From positions 25,446,362 through 25,510,361 of the forward strand of contig OX453281.1 in NCBI GenBank assembly GCA_949710005.1: a stretch of DNA of 64,000 nucleotides, read 5' to 3'. Below are positions 52,897 to 64,000 of this stretch, in pieces. Position 1 is the stretch's first letter. Every line of letters begins with the position of its first letter. The notes under the pieces were generated by a model. The model saw only the letters and a list, made by a program, of their open reading frames with translations. It was not told the origin of the DNA and made no database searches. The stretch comes from Ricordea florida. Its lineage: Eukaryota; Cnidaria; Anthozoa; Corallimorpharia; Ricordeidae. Both the position numbers and the translations under genes were made by a program.

Positions 52897-54608
52897 TCAT
52901 GCAATTAAAGTGCAAATTACATGGATTTGAAGCGAATTATACACATCTGTAGAGATTTTATTGTTTAGATACTCGATAGCGATTGGATAATTTGTATGAC
53001 ATTTGTTTGGATGACCTCTGTTCGAGTGGTCACACTGTAAACATAATGCACTATTTAAAAAGAAAAATAACATTTTACCTGGTAGGGTTGACAACCGTTA
53101 TAACTCAATAATGTTTAAGATTTGTTAAAACACATAACATTTTCACTAACGCCTCATTTATACCGTTATTAAAATGTGCTTCAACGTCTACTCTAAGGAG
53201 GTAATGCGGGACACCGGTATCCGGTCACTTCGTTCCATGGTCAGAACGTTCCAAGTCAGATCGTTCCAAAATAAAAGTCAGATCGTTCCACGATATAATC
53301 AGTTCGTCCCACAGTAAAGTCAGATTGTCCCACAGTATAACGTTCTGACCATACTGTGGAACGATTTGACTTGGAACGATCTGACCATGGAACGAAGTGA
53401 CCGTAAACCGGGACAGCAAGAGATCGAAAATGTATAGGTCTAGACATCAAAGACATCAATGATACACAAGTTAACATTTTAGTTACGCTACTCATGTTCA
53501 CGTCATTTCACTTATGTAATCACGACCGTATTACAAACTATCTTACGTACACGAAGGCAGATATAGAAACACCTTCTTTCTCCTGGATCCACCAAAAAAC
53601 GCGACAACCTTGGCTCCGGTCTGGAGCCCAGTGGCAACGCAACTCATAGCGTGTCCTCGAGAATAAGAGGCGATGAATTGCAAACTGAAAAAAAAAAAAC
53701 AATAATTTCACGGTTATACACTGTACAGAGAACTTACATGTAAACACGGTAATTCTAGATGTATCCAGAGGTAACTGTCGATCAGAAGTTGATAATTTGC
53801 AAAGGAAAATTATGAAGTGAGGAAGCCGCTGAATATTCTTTTAGTCCGCGGGCGGGTGAATCGCTTGGCTTTCCAAAAAAGGAAGTCACAACCTAACGAT
53901 ATGTATAAGAATGTATAAGTAAAGCCCTGGAAGCACAGGTTTTTCCCTTACCCTAATTTTGCACCCAACTTTTACTTAGTACTTAAAAAAACCCTGAGTG
54001 GAAACTGCTAGAAATACCCAGCCAACTGTTCCTATCGGAACTGCATATCAACGACGAGCTAAAATGTCTCATGTTTGATTGATCGATGTCCACGTGGTTG
54101 CCATTCTTATTCGTTGCAGCCGAATACCCAGCTTCTAAAAGTATATTTCGTTTTATCATTATCATTTGTTCTATCACTATCATTGCGCCACGAAGTCAGC
54201 TACCAGGAAATCATCCGTAGTTCCTTATAAACCAACAAAACCCCTTTTGTGCCGCTACTCGTACAACGGGAAAACCTGACCCAGAGTAGCAAATAAAATA
54301 AAGTATCATGAGATATATACATGTAGGTTTATGTAGCATAAGCCAGTAATGGATTATCTACGATCGAAGAAAGGTGTGTAAAATGGTAAACGATGTACTC
54401 ACCGGGTAAGATCTTTCCCAGCCAAAACAGGAAAGCAGCTCACCAGGATTGTCCCAAGCTGTGGAGCTGTTGTGTTTTTTGTAAAAGATATATCTTTAAT
54501 ACGCCCCGCACTTGACAACCTACTCATTTCCAGCGCACCGGGAACCGCAATTGATCTGGATTCCAGAAGAACCCTAGTACGGGCAAAAGCTCGATTGCTG
54601 AAACTCAT
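52897..54608 (-). CDS. Possible three-exon gene, 165 residues, function unknown
   Basis: Minus-strand exons 54608-54403 (donor CCCG|GTGAGT), 53684-53547 (TTTTTCAG|TTTGC ... TGTAC|GTAAGA) and 53050-52897 (TTTAAATAG|TGCATT, stop at 52897) join in phase. The N-terminus (MSFSNRAFARTRVLLESRS) is Arg/Ser-rich with few acids, as in mitochondrial presequences. Exon 2 reads ASYSRGHAMSCVATGLQTGAKVV minus its first residues. Exon 3 has CDHSNRGHPNKCH. No known domain recognised. A MITE lies in exon-free sequence between exons 2 and 3... in fact downstream of exon 2 at 53216-53409, inside intron 2. Confidence 0.4.
53216..53409. repeat. MITE of GTTCCA repeats, 8-bp duplication (7/8)
   Basis: Ends share CGGTCACTTCGTTCCATGG and its complement. 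GGGACACC (53208-53215) and GGGACAGC (53410-53417) flank it. Inside are several GTCAGATCGTTCCA-like units in both orientations. Confidence 0.7.
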
Positions 54609-55142
54609 TTTTGAACCCTTTTTTTGAAGCAGTTAACGGAAACAATTCGAACAGAGAACAACGCGTCAGTGTCTGTTATGTGAGGCGTGCACGAAGAAAA
54701 CTGATGCCACTGAATAACCCAGTGACGTATGAAAGCTGCCGCTGAGATTGGCGTCTTTGAAGAAAAAAGAAAAGGTGAAACTAGCGGTTCGTTCTTTAAT
54801 GAAAGAATACTTTGTTAAGATCATAAAACATTATCGTGCAAATTGCGAACTCATTATCATAACAGCCAATCTAGGGGAACCTTAGCGGCTAACGTTTAAT
54901 CAGCGGAACTTTGAAAAAGCCTAGTTAATTATAATCTAACAAATATCCTTTTGTAATTGTAACAATGGGTCGATTGATTTCTCGGTGCGCCAAATAACAC
55001 TTCAGTTAATTTTTAAAGATTCACTTTTCCGTTTGAGAGTATTCCTGGCAAATACTGCCTGCGTCATTGCTTCCTTGTGTTCTTCACTACATCAGTGTTC
55101 GAGTTTGTGGAGAGAATCTTTAAATACAGCATTCCTGTGACA
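54609..55142. other. Divergent intergenic region
   Basis: Between a minus-strand start at 54608 and a plus-strand start at 55143; it probably contains both promoters. No strong motif noted. Confidence 0.35.
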
Positions 55143-57125
55143 ATGTCTCATTTCAAGTTTACGACAGAACCAGATGCGCGTTTGAATTGTTCCGTTTGGT
55201 GAGTTTTGTGTATCAATTTTGATAATAATATTCACGAAGCGCTATTCTTAAGGTAAATTTCCTCTTTCATTTTTAGTCTCTCAACGATGTCAAAGCCAGT
55301 TACATTGACATGTGGGCATTCGGGTTGCCAGGATTGTCTGGCCAAATTGGTGGCCATAGAAGACAATCCAAGGTGCCCATTATGCAAAAGAGAGTTTAAG
55401 AAGGATGCTCCACTGAATGTGAACGTCGTTCTGGATGACATTTCCGGACAACTCAAGGTCCAGTGCACCAACAATGGCTGTATGTGGAAAGGCGTTTTCG
55501 AGTCGGTCTCCGATCATTCAAACCAATGCCCAAAGCTGGAGTTATTGTGCTCAAACATTGGCTGTAGGGAAAAGGTTTGTAGGGGAGACATGGCCGCCCA
55601 CCGTTTGCAGTGCCCCAAAGAGAAAGTCCCCTGTATGGACTGCGGAAAAATCATGGCAAGGGATTCACTGATGCAACACACCACCATGCTGTGTTCGTTC
55701 AACAGGATCCCTTGTCCGCTTGGTTGTGGAACACATTTGCCGAGGTAGGACCAAAAATTGTCCCTGTTAACCGATTAATTTTTCATTTTTACGCCCTTGC
55801 CTCTCGTCCTTCGCGCTTCGCGTTTTAGTTCGCCCTCGACCAAAAATCAAACCACTGGTTAGGCTCTGTGTTTGTTCCTTTATCCACCATAACATATATA
55901 CGAGACGATTCTACTTGTTTTGGGAACGACAGTGGTCTGGCAGAAACTCACACACCTTTTCCCCAGCTCTATCGCCTACAAGCGAGGAGCCAAAGCTGCC
56001 TGCTACACATACGACCTTCATTAGTATTTCAACAGACCTGGAATAATACATGAAGGAACAACATATCTGTGTAACTATTTTTAACGATTTCCGAACATCT
56101 TTCCTCTCTACAGATGTCATTTCACCTTGCATCAGAGCGAGTGCAGCGAAAAGGCAGTAAAATGTACAGTCGTTGGCTGCAACACGATAACGAAACGGAA
56201 AAACCAGGCGGAACATGTGAAGCAGGCAGCCTCCAGTCACGCTGTTCTACAGGGCGGAGAGGTTCAACGTTTGCGACGGATCATCCACTTCAAGGTTTGT
56301 GGCCAAAAAATTGAAATACGAATTTTGGTTAGAGATTGATTGCTGGCTCATGTATCTGCATCAATTCGGGAAAATTGTTAAAAGGCATAAAGTAGGAAAG
56401 AAAAAAATAGACATTGTTATTGAATGCATGTGCGCACACTAGAAATCAATAGCTATGATTTCTAAATTGATAAATTGTAACAAGCAATCGCCTTCCCTTT
56501 ACAGACACGAAAGCCATCTCTGATTATGTGCGAAGAAAGCTTGTTTTCCTTCTGCTGGAAGGTACCAGATTGGAAGGAACTAGAAGGTTCGGTGTCAAGC
56601 ACTGAGTACCGCTGCACCAACGGAAACCGGTGGCGGGGCATCATTAAATGCAAAGACCGTGAATTGCACGTTTCTGCACAACTTCTTGCCGCCACAAATC
56701 CCGTTATGGTTGGAGTAAGGTAAGAATCGTAAATTTCAAAAGTAGCAATTGATCTCAGCAGGAGGTATATCATCGAACTGCGAGCGTGGAGGCCGCCCTT
56801 TTAATATCCAAGCTATCCAACTTGGAAGTTTAGTAATGTATTTGGAAATAAGAAAAAGAAGATGGATGATTTATTTTGGATATATACATTGTGCAGAAAT
56901 GCGGGGTTTCCATTTTTTTCCAAAACAGGCTAACTCGCCGTTTCATTTCTTTGCAGGATTGTTCTTATGCCGGACACCAGCCACGAGAAAGTATTCCCTT
57001 TCCCTACTGGCGAGGTTAAGGAAGGCGAACTCGTTGGTAGGGCAACAGTTCAGCAAGCAACAAGTGCCATCCCTGACGGAACGCTGTCTGTTAAATACGT
57101 CGTATCGTATTGTAATTTAATATAA
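55143..57125 (+). CDS. RING and TRAF-type zinc finger protein (likely E3 ubiquitin ligase)
   Basis: Exons 55143-55198, 55277-55744, 56114-56294, 56505-56719 and 56957-57125, all GT-AG and in phase; 362 residues. RING at residues 16-55: Cys16, 19, 31, His33, Cys36, 39, 52, 55 (C3HC4 order; the Cys19 codon is split by intron 1). Then two or three TRAF-type fingers: CTNNGCMWKG...H..QCP, CSNIGCREKV...H...CP, CMDCGK...H...C and CPLGCG...H...EC (exons 2-3). The C-terminal about 130 residues (exons 4-5) are not an obvious MATH/TRAF-C domain. Such proteins typically act in ubiquitin signalling downstream of TNF/Toll-type receptors. AATAAA near 57174 could be the polyadenylation signal. The gene looks intact. 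Confidence 0.9.
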
Positions 57126-58447
57126 ACGTTACAATGTTAAAACGCAGGTTTTCAATAACCTACATCAAGGCAAAATAAATTCACATTCCCTGTGTCTAGC
57201 GCAGTCGTTTGTGTTTTTGCCAACGTTCCTTGTTGTTGTTTGTCGTTAGGGCGATTCGTCCTCTGAAAATATGATCAGTCACAGGTCACCACCTAGTGGC
57301 CTCAATGACAAAGGAGTCAATCGGCCTGATGATATTTAAAAAAATTTAGGTGAATGAGGGGTGGTAATATGAAAAATGGTCCCAGGTATTCGTAAACATA
57401 TACCAGTTTGGCAACAAGTTTGTGGTCAACATACAGCAGTGCACTGAATATTCGGGTCAAAGAAGAACGCTCACAGATGTTGTTGTTACCTTTTGTAATG
57501 AAACTGTTGTACTCAATAAAATAAAACGGTGTCAAATGTTTTCCATTTTCCCTATCAATTTCAAGAGAGGAGTAGCAAAACTGTGTGTACTATTAAAGCT
57601 CCTAAGATATCAAGAGCCAAGTATTTGTTTGCCCTTGTAAGACGGGATCCAATATTTATCAAATTTTTACTTAAGACTAAGTTTAATCCAATTGCGATCC
57701 CCATTCCTCCATATTCCAGGGTGGTTTCAAATCGAAGCAAAGAGAGATGCGTAAACGTTTCTTGCGGATATTAAAAGTAATAATTAACTTGCACTTATTT
57801 TTCTCTGGAAAGTACACGCTACGCTTTTTCGGTTTTAAGTTTGACAGCACACAAAGCTCGTGTAAACGTTAAAACAATGATATTGTGAGGAGCGCTCTAT
57901 TACGCCAGAATTGAAAATGACTACTAAATTATCCATTAAAACCATCCATTACTTTCTCGCTAATACAATGGCCTGTTCATTAAAACAGCATGGTTTGCAT
58001 TTTAAAATTTGTTTCATGAACGGGAAGATGTTGGAGTGCACATAACTGGCTGTATAGCTACAGTGATTAAAAAATAAGAAGTTTATACTGTTTAACGCTT
58101 TGCGTAACACCAAGGTAGGCCAAAATAGTAAAAAAAAAACCTTCACACTTGCTTGGACATGAGCTGTTAACTTGTAAGTAGAATATGCAAAATGTAACAC
58201 TTTGTGGCAAACAAAAACGTTAATGAAAAAACTATTGCCGGTATCACAAGTCGGCCACTGATACCGCCAACAATTGAGATACCGCGCTATGAAACAACTG
58301 ATATTCCCAAAGGTCCATGCACATGTTTAGACAATGAATATATTTTTTGTTACCGTAATTAGCATTCAGTATAACTTCTTCTTTTATTATAATCAGCGAC
58401 GACTTCCAGTTCGAACTAAGCTGCTGTATTACCTTTTTTGAGAAGCT
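57126..58447. other. Intergenic, no gene recognised
   Basis: AT-rich. Short open frames only. No element ends recognised for the Merlin-like gene that follows. Confidence 0.4.
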
Positions 58448-59763
58448 ATGGATCTAAACACTTGCATTTTTTTGCAACGCGGACCACGTTCTCAATTGAT
58501 ACAGTGGCTTCAACAGCGATCTCTTTTGGCCAATCCGCTTCAGTGCGCTCAGTGCAGTCGATGCATGGATATGGTGAACAGAAACGACGATCATGTAGAT
58601 GGTTTTCAATGGTATGTGAAATGTATAAGAACGTTAGCTAACAGAGTCATATGTCAGGGTTATTAAGGCAATCTCGGATACGAAAACAGTACATATTTTG
58701 AAATATTCTGAAAACAACTAACTGGCTAACAGCTTTAAACGTGCTGTTCCCTAGGCGCTGTGGAGGTTGTAGAAAAAAAAAAAAGTCTGCGTGCAAACAG
58801 CTTTTTCGAAGAGTTTCCACGAGTTCAACTGGGAACACTCATACTAGTAATCTACTATTTTTTTATCGGACGAGTCGCAGAGAAAAACTGGCCGCACACT
58901 GAGTCTCAACCCAGCCCTGGTTTCCAAGATATACCGCCAGTTACAGGATGTCTGCTCCAGAGATGTAGAGGCAAATCCATTTACGCCATTTGGAGGACCA
59001 GGAACCATAGTAAAGTGCGATGAGAGCAAGTTCAATCACAAGGCAAAGGTAAATTGCTTTCCGGTTACGGGCATAGGTGCAAAATATTGTAATAGTGACT
59101 AATTCTACACCTTGACGACTATCTCGCATAGAAGTCTGGAGCAACCGACTATAGAATTCTTAACATAACCTATTGGTATAACTCTTACAAAACGTTTTTA
59201 TCGGATTACCCGAAACAAATTTTAAAACTAAAAAGCACTGAAAATAAAGTCGACTCTGCGGCATTCATTTTCAAATCACTTTTTCTTATTAGCACAACAG
59301 AGGGAGGAGAGCTACCAGACAAGCATGGGTATTTGGCATCGTAAGCACCGAATCCAGTCCAGCAAAGGGCTACTTTCAAGTTGTGGAGAGGCGGGACACT
59401 GCCACACTGGATCCCATCATATCACGATGTATCCTACCTGGAACAGTTGTTTACACTGATGACTGGGCTGCATACAGAGGCATGGCAGCGAGAATCAACA
59501 ACGTTGCAGCACACAGGGTGGTAGTGCACAGTAGACACTTCGTGGACCCTGTCACCGGAGTCCATACCCAGGAAGTCGAGTCCTGTTGGAATAACCTGAA
59601 GTTGGGGGAAAAAGTACGTCGTGGTATAAGAAGGGAAGACCTCCAATCTTACCTTGACGAACGTATGTGGCGCCAGTGGAGAGGCGGCGATCATCAGCAA
59701 ATAATGCTCAATTTCTTGGCCATTTTGCCCTTGCAATTCGTAGTTAGCAACCCAGTGTTATAG
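58448..59763 (+). pseudogene. Merlin/ISXO2-like DDE transposase with two homopolymer frameshifts
   Basis: Three exons: 58448-58611 (CAATG|GTATGT), 58755-59048 (CCCTAG|GCGC ... AAAG|GTAAAT), 59293-59763 (TTATTAG|CAC). The N-terminus has CAQCSRCM...WRCGGCR, a zinc-ribbon as in IS1595/Merlin proteins. The core shows KCDESKFNH (first Asp), [12 protein letters not shown] (second Asp), [25 protein letters not shown] (His then catalytic Glu). In exon 2 the frame needs one base fewer in A12 (58773-58784) and one fewer in the T run near 58859, so the copy as given is broken. Both faults lie in homopolymers and could be sequencing errors. Merlin-type elements make 8-9 bp target duplications. Confidence 0.8.
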
Positions 59764-62700
59764 TTGTGATGTAAATAGTCACAATAAAGTAAAAACAGTC
59801 CACTTTGAGTAGATGTGGCGCGATACAATCAGTTCGCTTTCGTAAACAGGATTAGAAATAACGGGCTGCAGGGAGGGGAAAGAGGGTGAAAATTTTTCGA
59901 TGAGTGAATTTGTTTTGGAACCCTTAGCTTGAAAAAATGTTTTCCTCTACATGAATTTTTGTTTTAATTATGTATCACCAGTCGCAGGGTTTTTTTTACA
60001 ACTTTTCATTGCAGGAATCATTTTCATTGTAGGAATCAGTATACAACAAGGATTCATTGTAGGAATCAGTTTTACTCTCTAATCGGCCCGTCTCTTATTT
60101 TACAGCATAAGAATAATACGCGATAACTGTTTAGGGAATTTTAAACCAAGTGGTTCTGGTGGAGCTCGTCCAAAACTCAGCAGTCGTTAATGAAAATAGT
60201 TTTGTAACGGCATTGTAATTTGAATAAGGTGGTTTCGCGCCATGCAGAATTCGAACATGAAACAAAATAAGTAAGTCATATAATCAATATTTTCAAACTG
60301 GGTCAGCGTGAACATTATGAATAGTATACTTACACACTTTGATTATCGTCCCAGATCAAATGAAAGAAACGAAGAAGCTTATTGGTTAAAATTAACGATT
60401 TATTATAACCTCACAGCTTATGTAGAGATAATACAAACCTTGCTCGCAGAGATCACCACAATGCGTTGATGTTGGTTTCATCTATACTTAGAGTTCTTTC
60501 CTGTCGGCAGGTTTGACTGCGGTTCCTATTATTACCTAAAGACCATTTACGAATTCCAACATACAATAACTTAATTTCTTTCTTGTTTCCGTTTTCCCAT
60601 TCAAGTTTTTGACACTTTTCTTAAATCCACAGGAGTAGCTAGCCCCCTCTTGACCCGCTTGTTTCTATGGACAGAGAAAGTGAACAACATAATAATAAGG
60701 GGTAAAAGGCAAGAGCTACGATGGGTAACTGAGGTAAAACATGGAGAATCAGTTTGGTACTAAATACAGCGAGCTATGTCACCACTCAAATTAACACTAT
60801 CAGGACACAAAAGTAGTATTTCGAAATTGGAATCTTTCCTTGAAGGCTAATGCGATGTTCAATATCAGGCGCGGAACGAGTGAAGTTGATTTAAAAAAGC
60901 ATTGATAACCGCTGTTCACTTTCTCAAGAGAAAAGTCTTGCATGTGACTGGCAGCTCTACGGCTAGGGATGATACTTTCTAATGGATGCTCTTGTGCATT
61001 ATCACTCCGTTCAACGACACTGATCTGGCGGCGTTACTACAGCACAGACTGATGGCCACTTGCTGATCCAGAGCTTTCCATAAAAACTCTGGATATGACA
61101 GTTCATAAGGCTGACAACAAGGTCTATTATAATCATCAGTTCCAATTAATATTGGGACTGTAAATGCTGATTTAAACCTGAGGATGCGAACACAGGAAGA
61201 GCAGAAGAGTTTTTCCTCTGCTATTCTAATTAGAACCCTGCCCAATCAAAATATATAAAGAATTTAACGTGTCTAAGTTAACCTCCAATTAGGGTGCGTC
61301 CACGTAAAACGGAGGGGTTTTGCGTTCACTACAGTGGGTGTCTACATCGCTTCCATAAAACAAAACCTCAAGCAGTGGAATCATACGAGGATAAGTTACT
61401 TTCTTTATTTCTACACGCGAGGGTACATAAAAAAATAGAACAAATGTTATGTGCTCCTTGACATGAGGCATTTACTTCTGAGGGCAATGCGGTGGACGTA
61501 TATAGGACAGAGATGAATGTGATTACTCACATATCCATTATAATGTACCAATGTGGATAAAGCGAATTCAGCGGGGTACACCCCTCCTGACCCCCAATAA
61601 AAAGCTTCAAAATGTCATTGGGTTGGAGGTAAAACTTGCCTTACGAATTACTTTTTTCCTAGGCATATGGTAATGAGAATGCAGGGTCCATATCTGTAAT
61701 CAAAATAGGGAACACTAGAATACAAATTGAAGAGGAATTTGAACACATTTTTTTTTCATTTATACCTTGCAAGGTACGGTGTCGATGCGAAAACATATTT
61801 ATGTCAAACAGTTAGAGAGAGAGAGAGGTTGTCAATGAAATAAACGTTACAGATGCATTTCTGGAGGAAGAGTTAGGGATCTCATAAGAAACCAAGTTAG
61901 AACCTCGCAGCTTCTGTGGGACAATTTGAAGAACAAAAACCTCTCAGTAGCACAAATCCCTCAGCAGAATGGAAAACAGACCTATCTTTGTTAAAAACTG
62001 AGCACATAAGGGATTTAAAAATTTGAATGAGTCATTTAAGGTGCATAGCTTCTATGGAGTCACCTCAGCCGTAAATACTGATATCCCCGCTAAAATATTA
62101 TCATTGACGGAAAGTTGGCCGATATAAAAGTTTGTCAAATGAAAATCCGTGTATAAACAACGACACTCTATCACGGCTTCTGAAATTAGGTTGACATGGA
62201 GAAAGAAGAAAGTGGACAAGAAACTAGGCATACCTTTTGGTTGTCAACCAATAGCTTATTTAAAGTTGGGTAAGAGGTCATTAAGCAGCTCCAGACTGTG
62301 ATAGATCTCTATTGCAGGACTCTCACTACACGTATCCTAGTTTTATTTTCTTTGGTACTATGTCATTGGACCCGGCGCGAGTTTTCGGAAGACCTCTTAG
62401 ATGGCCTTGCACATTGAGTTTGCAGCGCGGGAGACAAAAATTAAATGGAAATATTTTGTAAAAGCAAGGAGCATCGAGGGTTATGGGCTCCTGATTAGCA
62501 CAGATTTTGCTACATCGCAATACCTAGAACAAGTGTGCGCCGGATGCAACTATAAAACAGACCGGCTATCGATAGTAAAAAATATGATGTTGGTGAGAGG
62601 CGAAATCTGTATTACAGTTATTATTTACTCCTATCTCACTTATATTGTCTATTTTTAGCGAACTACTTATTTTTCATTTTGCCAACGATTTTGTTGTCAA

Positions 62701-63003
62701 TAGAACATAAAGAGGAAGCGAGTTTCAAGTTGCTTGTTTGTTGTACAAATGAACAAGGGTGGGGCTGAAATAGTCCGCATGAGACTTGCATCGTCACTTG
62801 CATATAGCTCTTTCTTTATTTCTTTTAATTAAATGCGCGTCTACTTTATAAATGGCAGTGATAACTTTTGTCCGTTACGAACCGTGACATATTTCAGAAA
62901 TTTGTTGCTATTTCATGCTATTCCTTAATTTTTACTGCCAAAAAATGTCCCCAAACCTGCGCGTTTCCAGGTATCGGGTGTGTCTAAAACCGCCATTCTT
63001 TAG
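59764..63003. other. 3.2-kb stretch without recognised genes
   Basis: AATAAAG at 59783 may end the transposase transcript. GATTCATTGTAGGAATCAGT-like short repeats lie near 60010-60075. A minus frame at 61245-60979 (CSSCVRILRFKSAFTVPI...) has two Cys pairs but no splice or domain support. A (GA)n run lies near 61815. No element boundaries found. Confidence 0.35.
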
Positions 63004-63339
63004 AAGAGGTGTGCATGCTGACCCTATCTTTTTAAGCTTAGGAATTCTAAAATTGGAAAATATTATCAAGCTCCAGATAGCTAAGATCGTGTACCAGTAC
63101 AAAAACAGACTTGTTCCTGAAAGTTTCAGTGGCAAGTTTTTACATAACTGGGACATACATTCATATAACACCAGAATGAAGAATTATTTCCGTCTGCCCT
63201 ACTACAGAGCAAATATAAGGAAATTTTCACCCCCTTTGTATGATGTCAAAGTATTTAATTCCATTTGCCCTGAAATTCAAAACGCTTCTAGTATTGCTGT
63301 TTTCACCTCGACACTTAAGTCAATTCTCCTGGCATAAGG
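63004..63339 (+). mobile_element. 3' tail of a CR1/L2-type LINE ORF2
   Basis: Reads RRGVHADPIFLSLGILKLE, IIKLQIAKIVYQYKNRLVPE, HSYNTRMKNYFRLPYYRA and YDVKVFNSICPEIQ, the typical end of CR1/L2-type reverse transcriptase ORFs after the RT domain. It stops at 63335-63337. 5'-truncated: upstream sequence is unrelated. It may belong to the same family as the endonuclease end at 1-743. Confidence 0.8.
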
Positions 63340-64000
63340 TTTTTTTTTAGCCATTCACTTATTCATTTTTTGCATGTTATTTTTTTTATCCTATAGTTCG
63401 AATGATTGTTCTTCTCAGTAAAGATGTGCTTACAAGTGATCTAGCCTGCCGATGACAGTATTCCATTTATGATAATTAAACATATATAAAGTATTTCTTA
63501 AGGTAGCCCTTTACATATGCCTTATTTGCTTTCATGAACTCCCTTGCGTCATAGTTTTAATGTTTTGTATTTATCGTATTTATTAAATATGGCAAAAATA
63601 AAGAAAGCAAGATGTCCGGAATTGGCTGCAGAAAAGGCGACCTCGAGCCGGATAAATCTGTATTTTGTGCGCACTTGAATACCGAACAGTTCGACCTCTT
63701 TAAGTCAATCTCCCTTTGGATTGTTGTATAATTTTGGAACGATGCAATATCTGGCCGTTCATGACCCCTGTTTAATTGTTAATCAACCGCTATAATTTAA
63801 TCTTATTTCATTCCTTTTGTTTGGAAGAAGCTGGTAAAGACCCATTTCAAAGCTACACCAGTAATAAACCTTTCTTATGGTTTCTCTTGATAATATGATT
63901 ATGTTTTCTTTTAAGTTAACACACAATTAATTCTTAAAGACATATTTTAAGTCAATAGTAAATGAAATTTGACAATCATTATTTCCCGTATTTTACGGGG
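63340..64000. other. LINE 3' flank and unique sequence
   Basis: AT-rich, probably LINE 3' UTR for the first few hundred bases. No other feature recognised up to the window edge. Confidence 0.35.

Noticed and set aside
60979-61245. Minus-strand Cys-containing frame
   Set aside because: Two Cys pairs only; no convincing splice sites and no recognisable domain.

Overview
The window looks like eukaryotic, animal nuclear DNA, most likely from an anthozoan cnidarian such as a stony coral. The sequence shows AT-rich DNA, genes split by GT-AG introns, many short foldback (MITE) elements, APE-type LINEs, and multi-exon genes of kinds I recall as multi-copy in corals and anemones (DUF6589-like, HARBI1-like, HIRAN-like, ISXO2/Merlin-like). 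The taxonomic guess is inference. There is nothing prokaryotic: no operons and no CRISPR. Coding calls rest on splice-site phase and domain motifs rather than on open frame length.

Left part (1-9.6 kb): the endonuclease end of a CR1/L2-type LINE with a 2A-like motif and a TA-flanked MITE, then an almost perfect 1.73-kb inverted repeat (835-2565 and 7538-9272). Its 5-kb spacer holds a broken transposase exon and a Myb/SANT-like gene split by a 1.9-kb insertion. 9.6-23.4 kb: a DUF6589-type gene whose 8.2-kb intron is filled by an L1/Tx1-type LINE (ORF2 open over 1263 codons), MITE copies, and a foldback element with an 8-bp target duplication. 23.8-27.3 kb: a minus-strand RecQ-like helicase gene wrecked by a LINE copy (with an unusually long flanking duplication) and two MITEs, one of which sits between exact 8-bp duplications.

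27.3-38.6 kb: a HARBI1-like nuclease gene (minus) is divergent from a five-exon gene predicted to encode about 1058 residues, joining a Cys-rich N-terminus, an F-box, a coiled coil and a transposase-like C-terminal half. A 97-residue three-exon gene follows, then a cluster of nine copies of CGAGCTCGAT. 39.2-47.9 kb: a segment bracketed by inverted motifs and GCTGG-rich patches, with a frameshifted HIRAN-like gene, a 71-bp satellite and a gene for a small basic protein. 48-53 kb: a C/G-rich MITE and a large 94-bp satellite.

53-64 kb: a possible three-exon minus gene, an intact five-exon RING plus TRAF-type zinc finger gene (362 residues), a Merlin/ISXO2-like transposase gene with two homopolymer frameshifts, about 3 kb without recognisable genes, and the 3' tail of another LINE. 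Host-type genes are few; most of the window is a nested record of transposition. The best candidates for something new are the F-box/transposase-like gene, the 8-bp-duplicating foldback element, and the palindromic-motif cluster at 38.4 kb.
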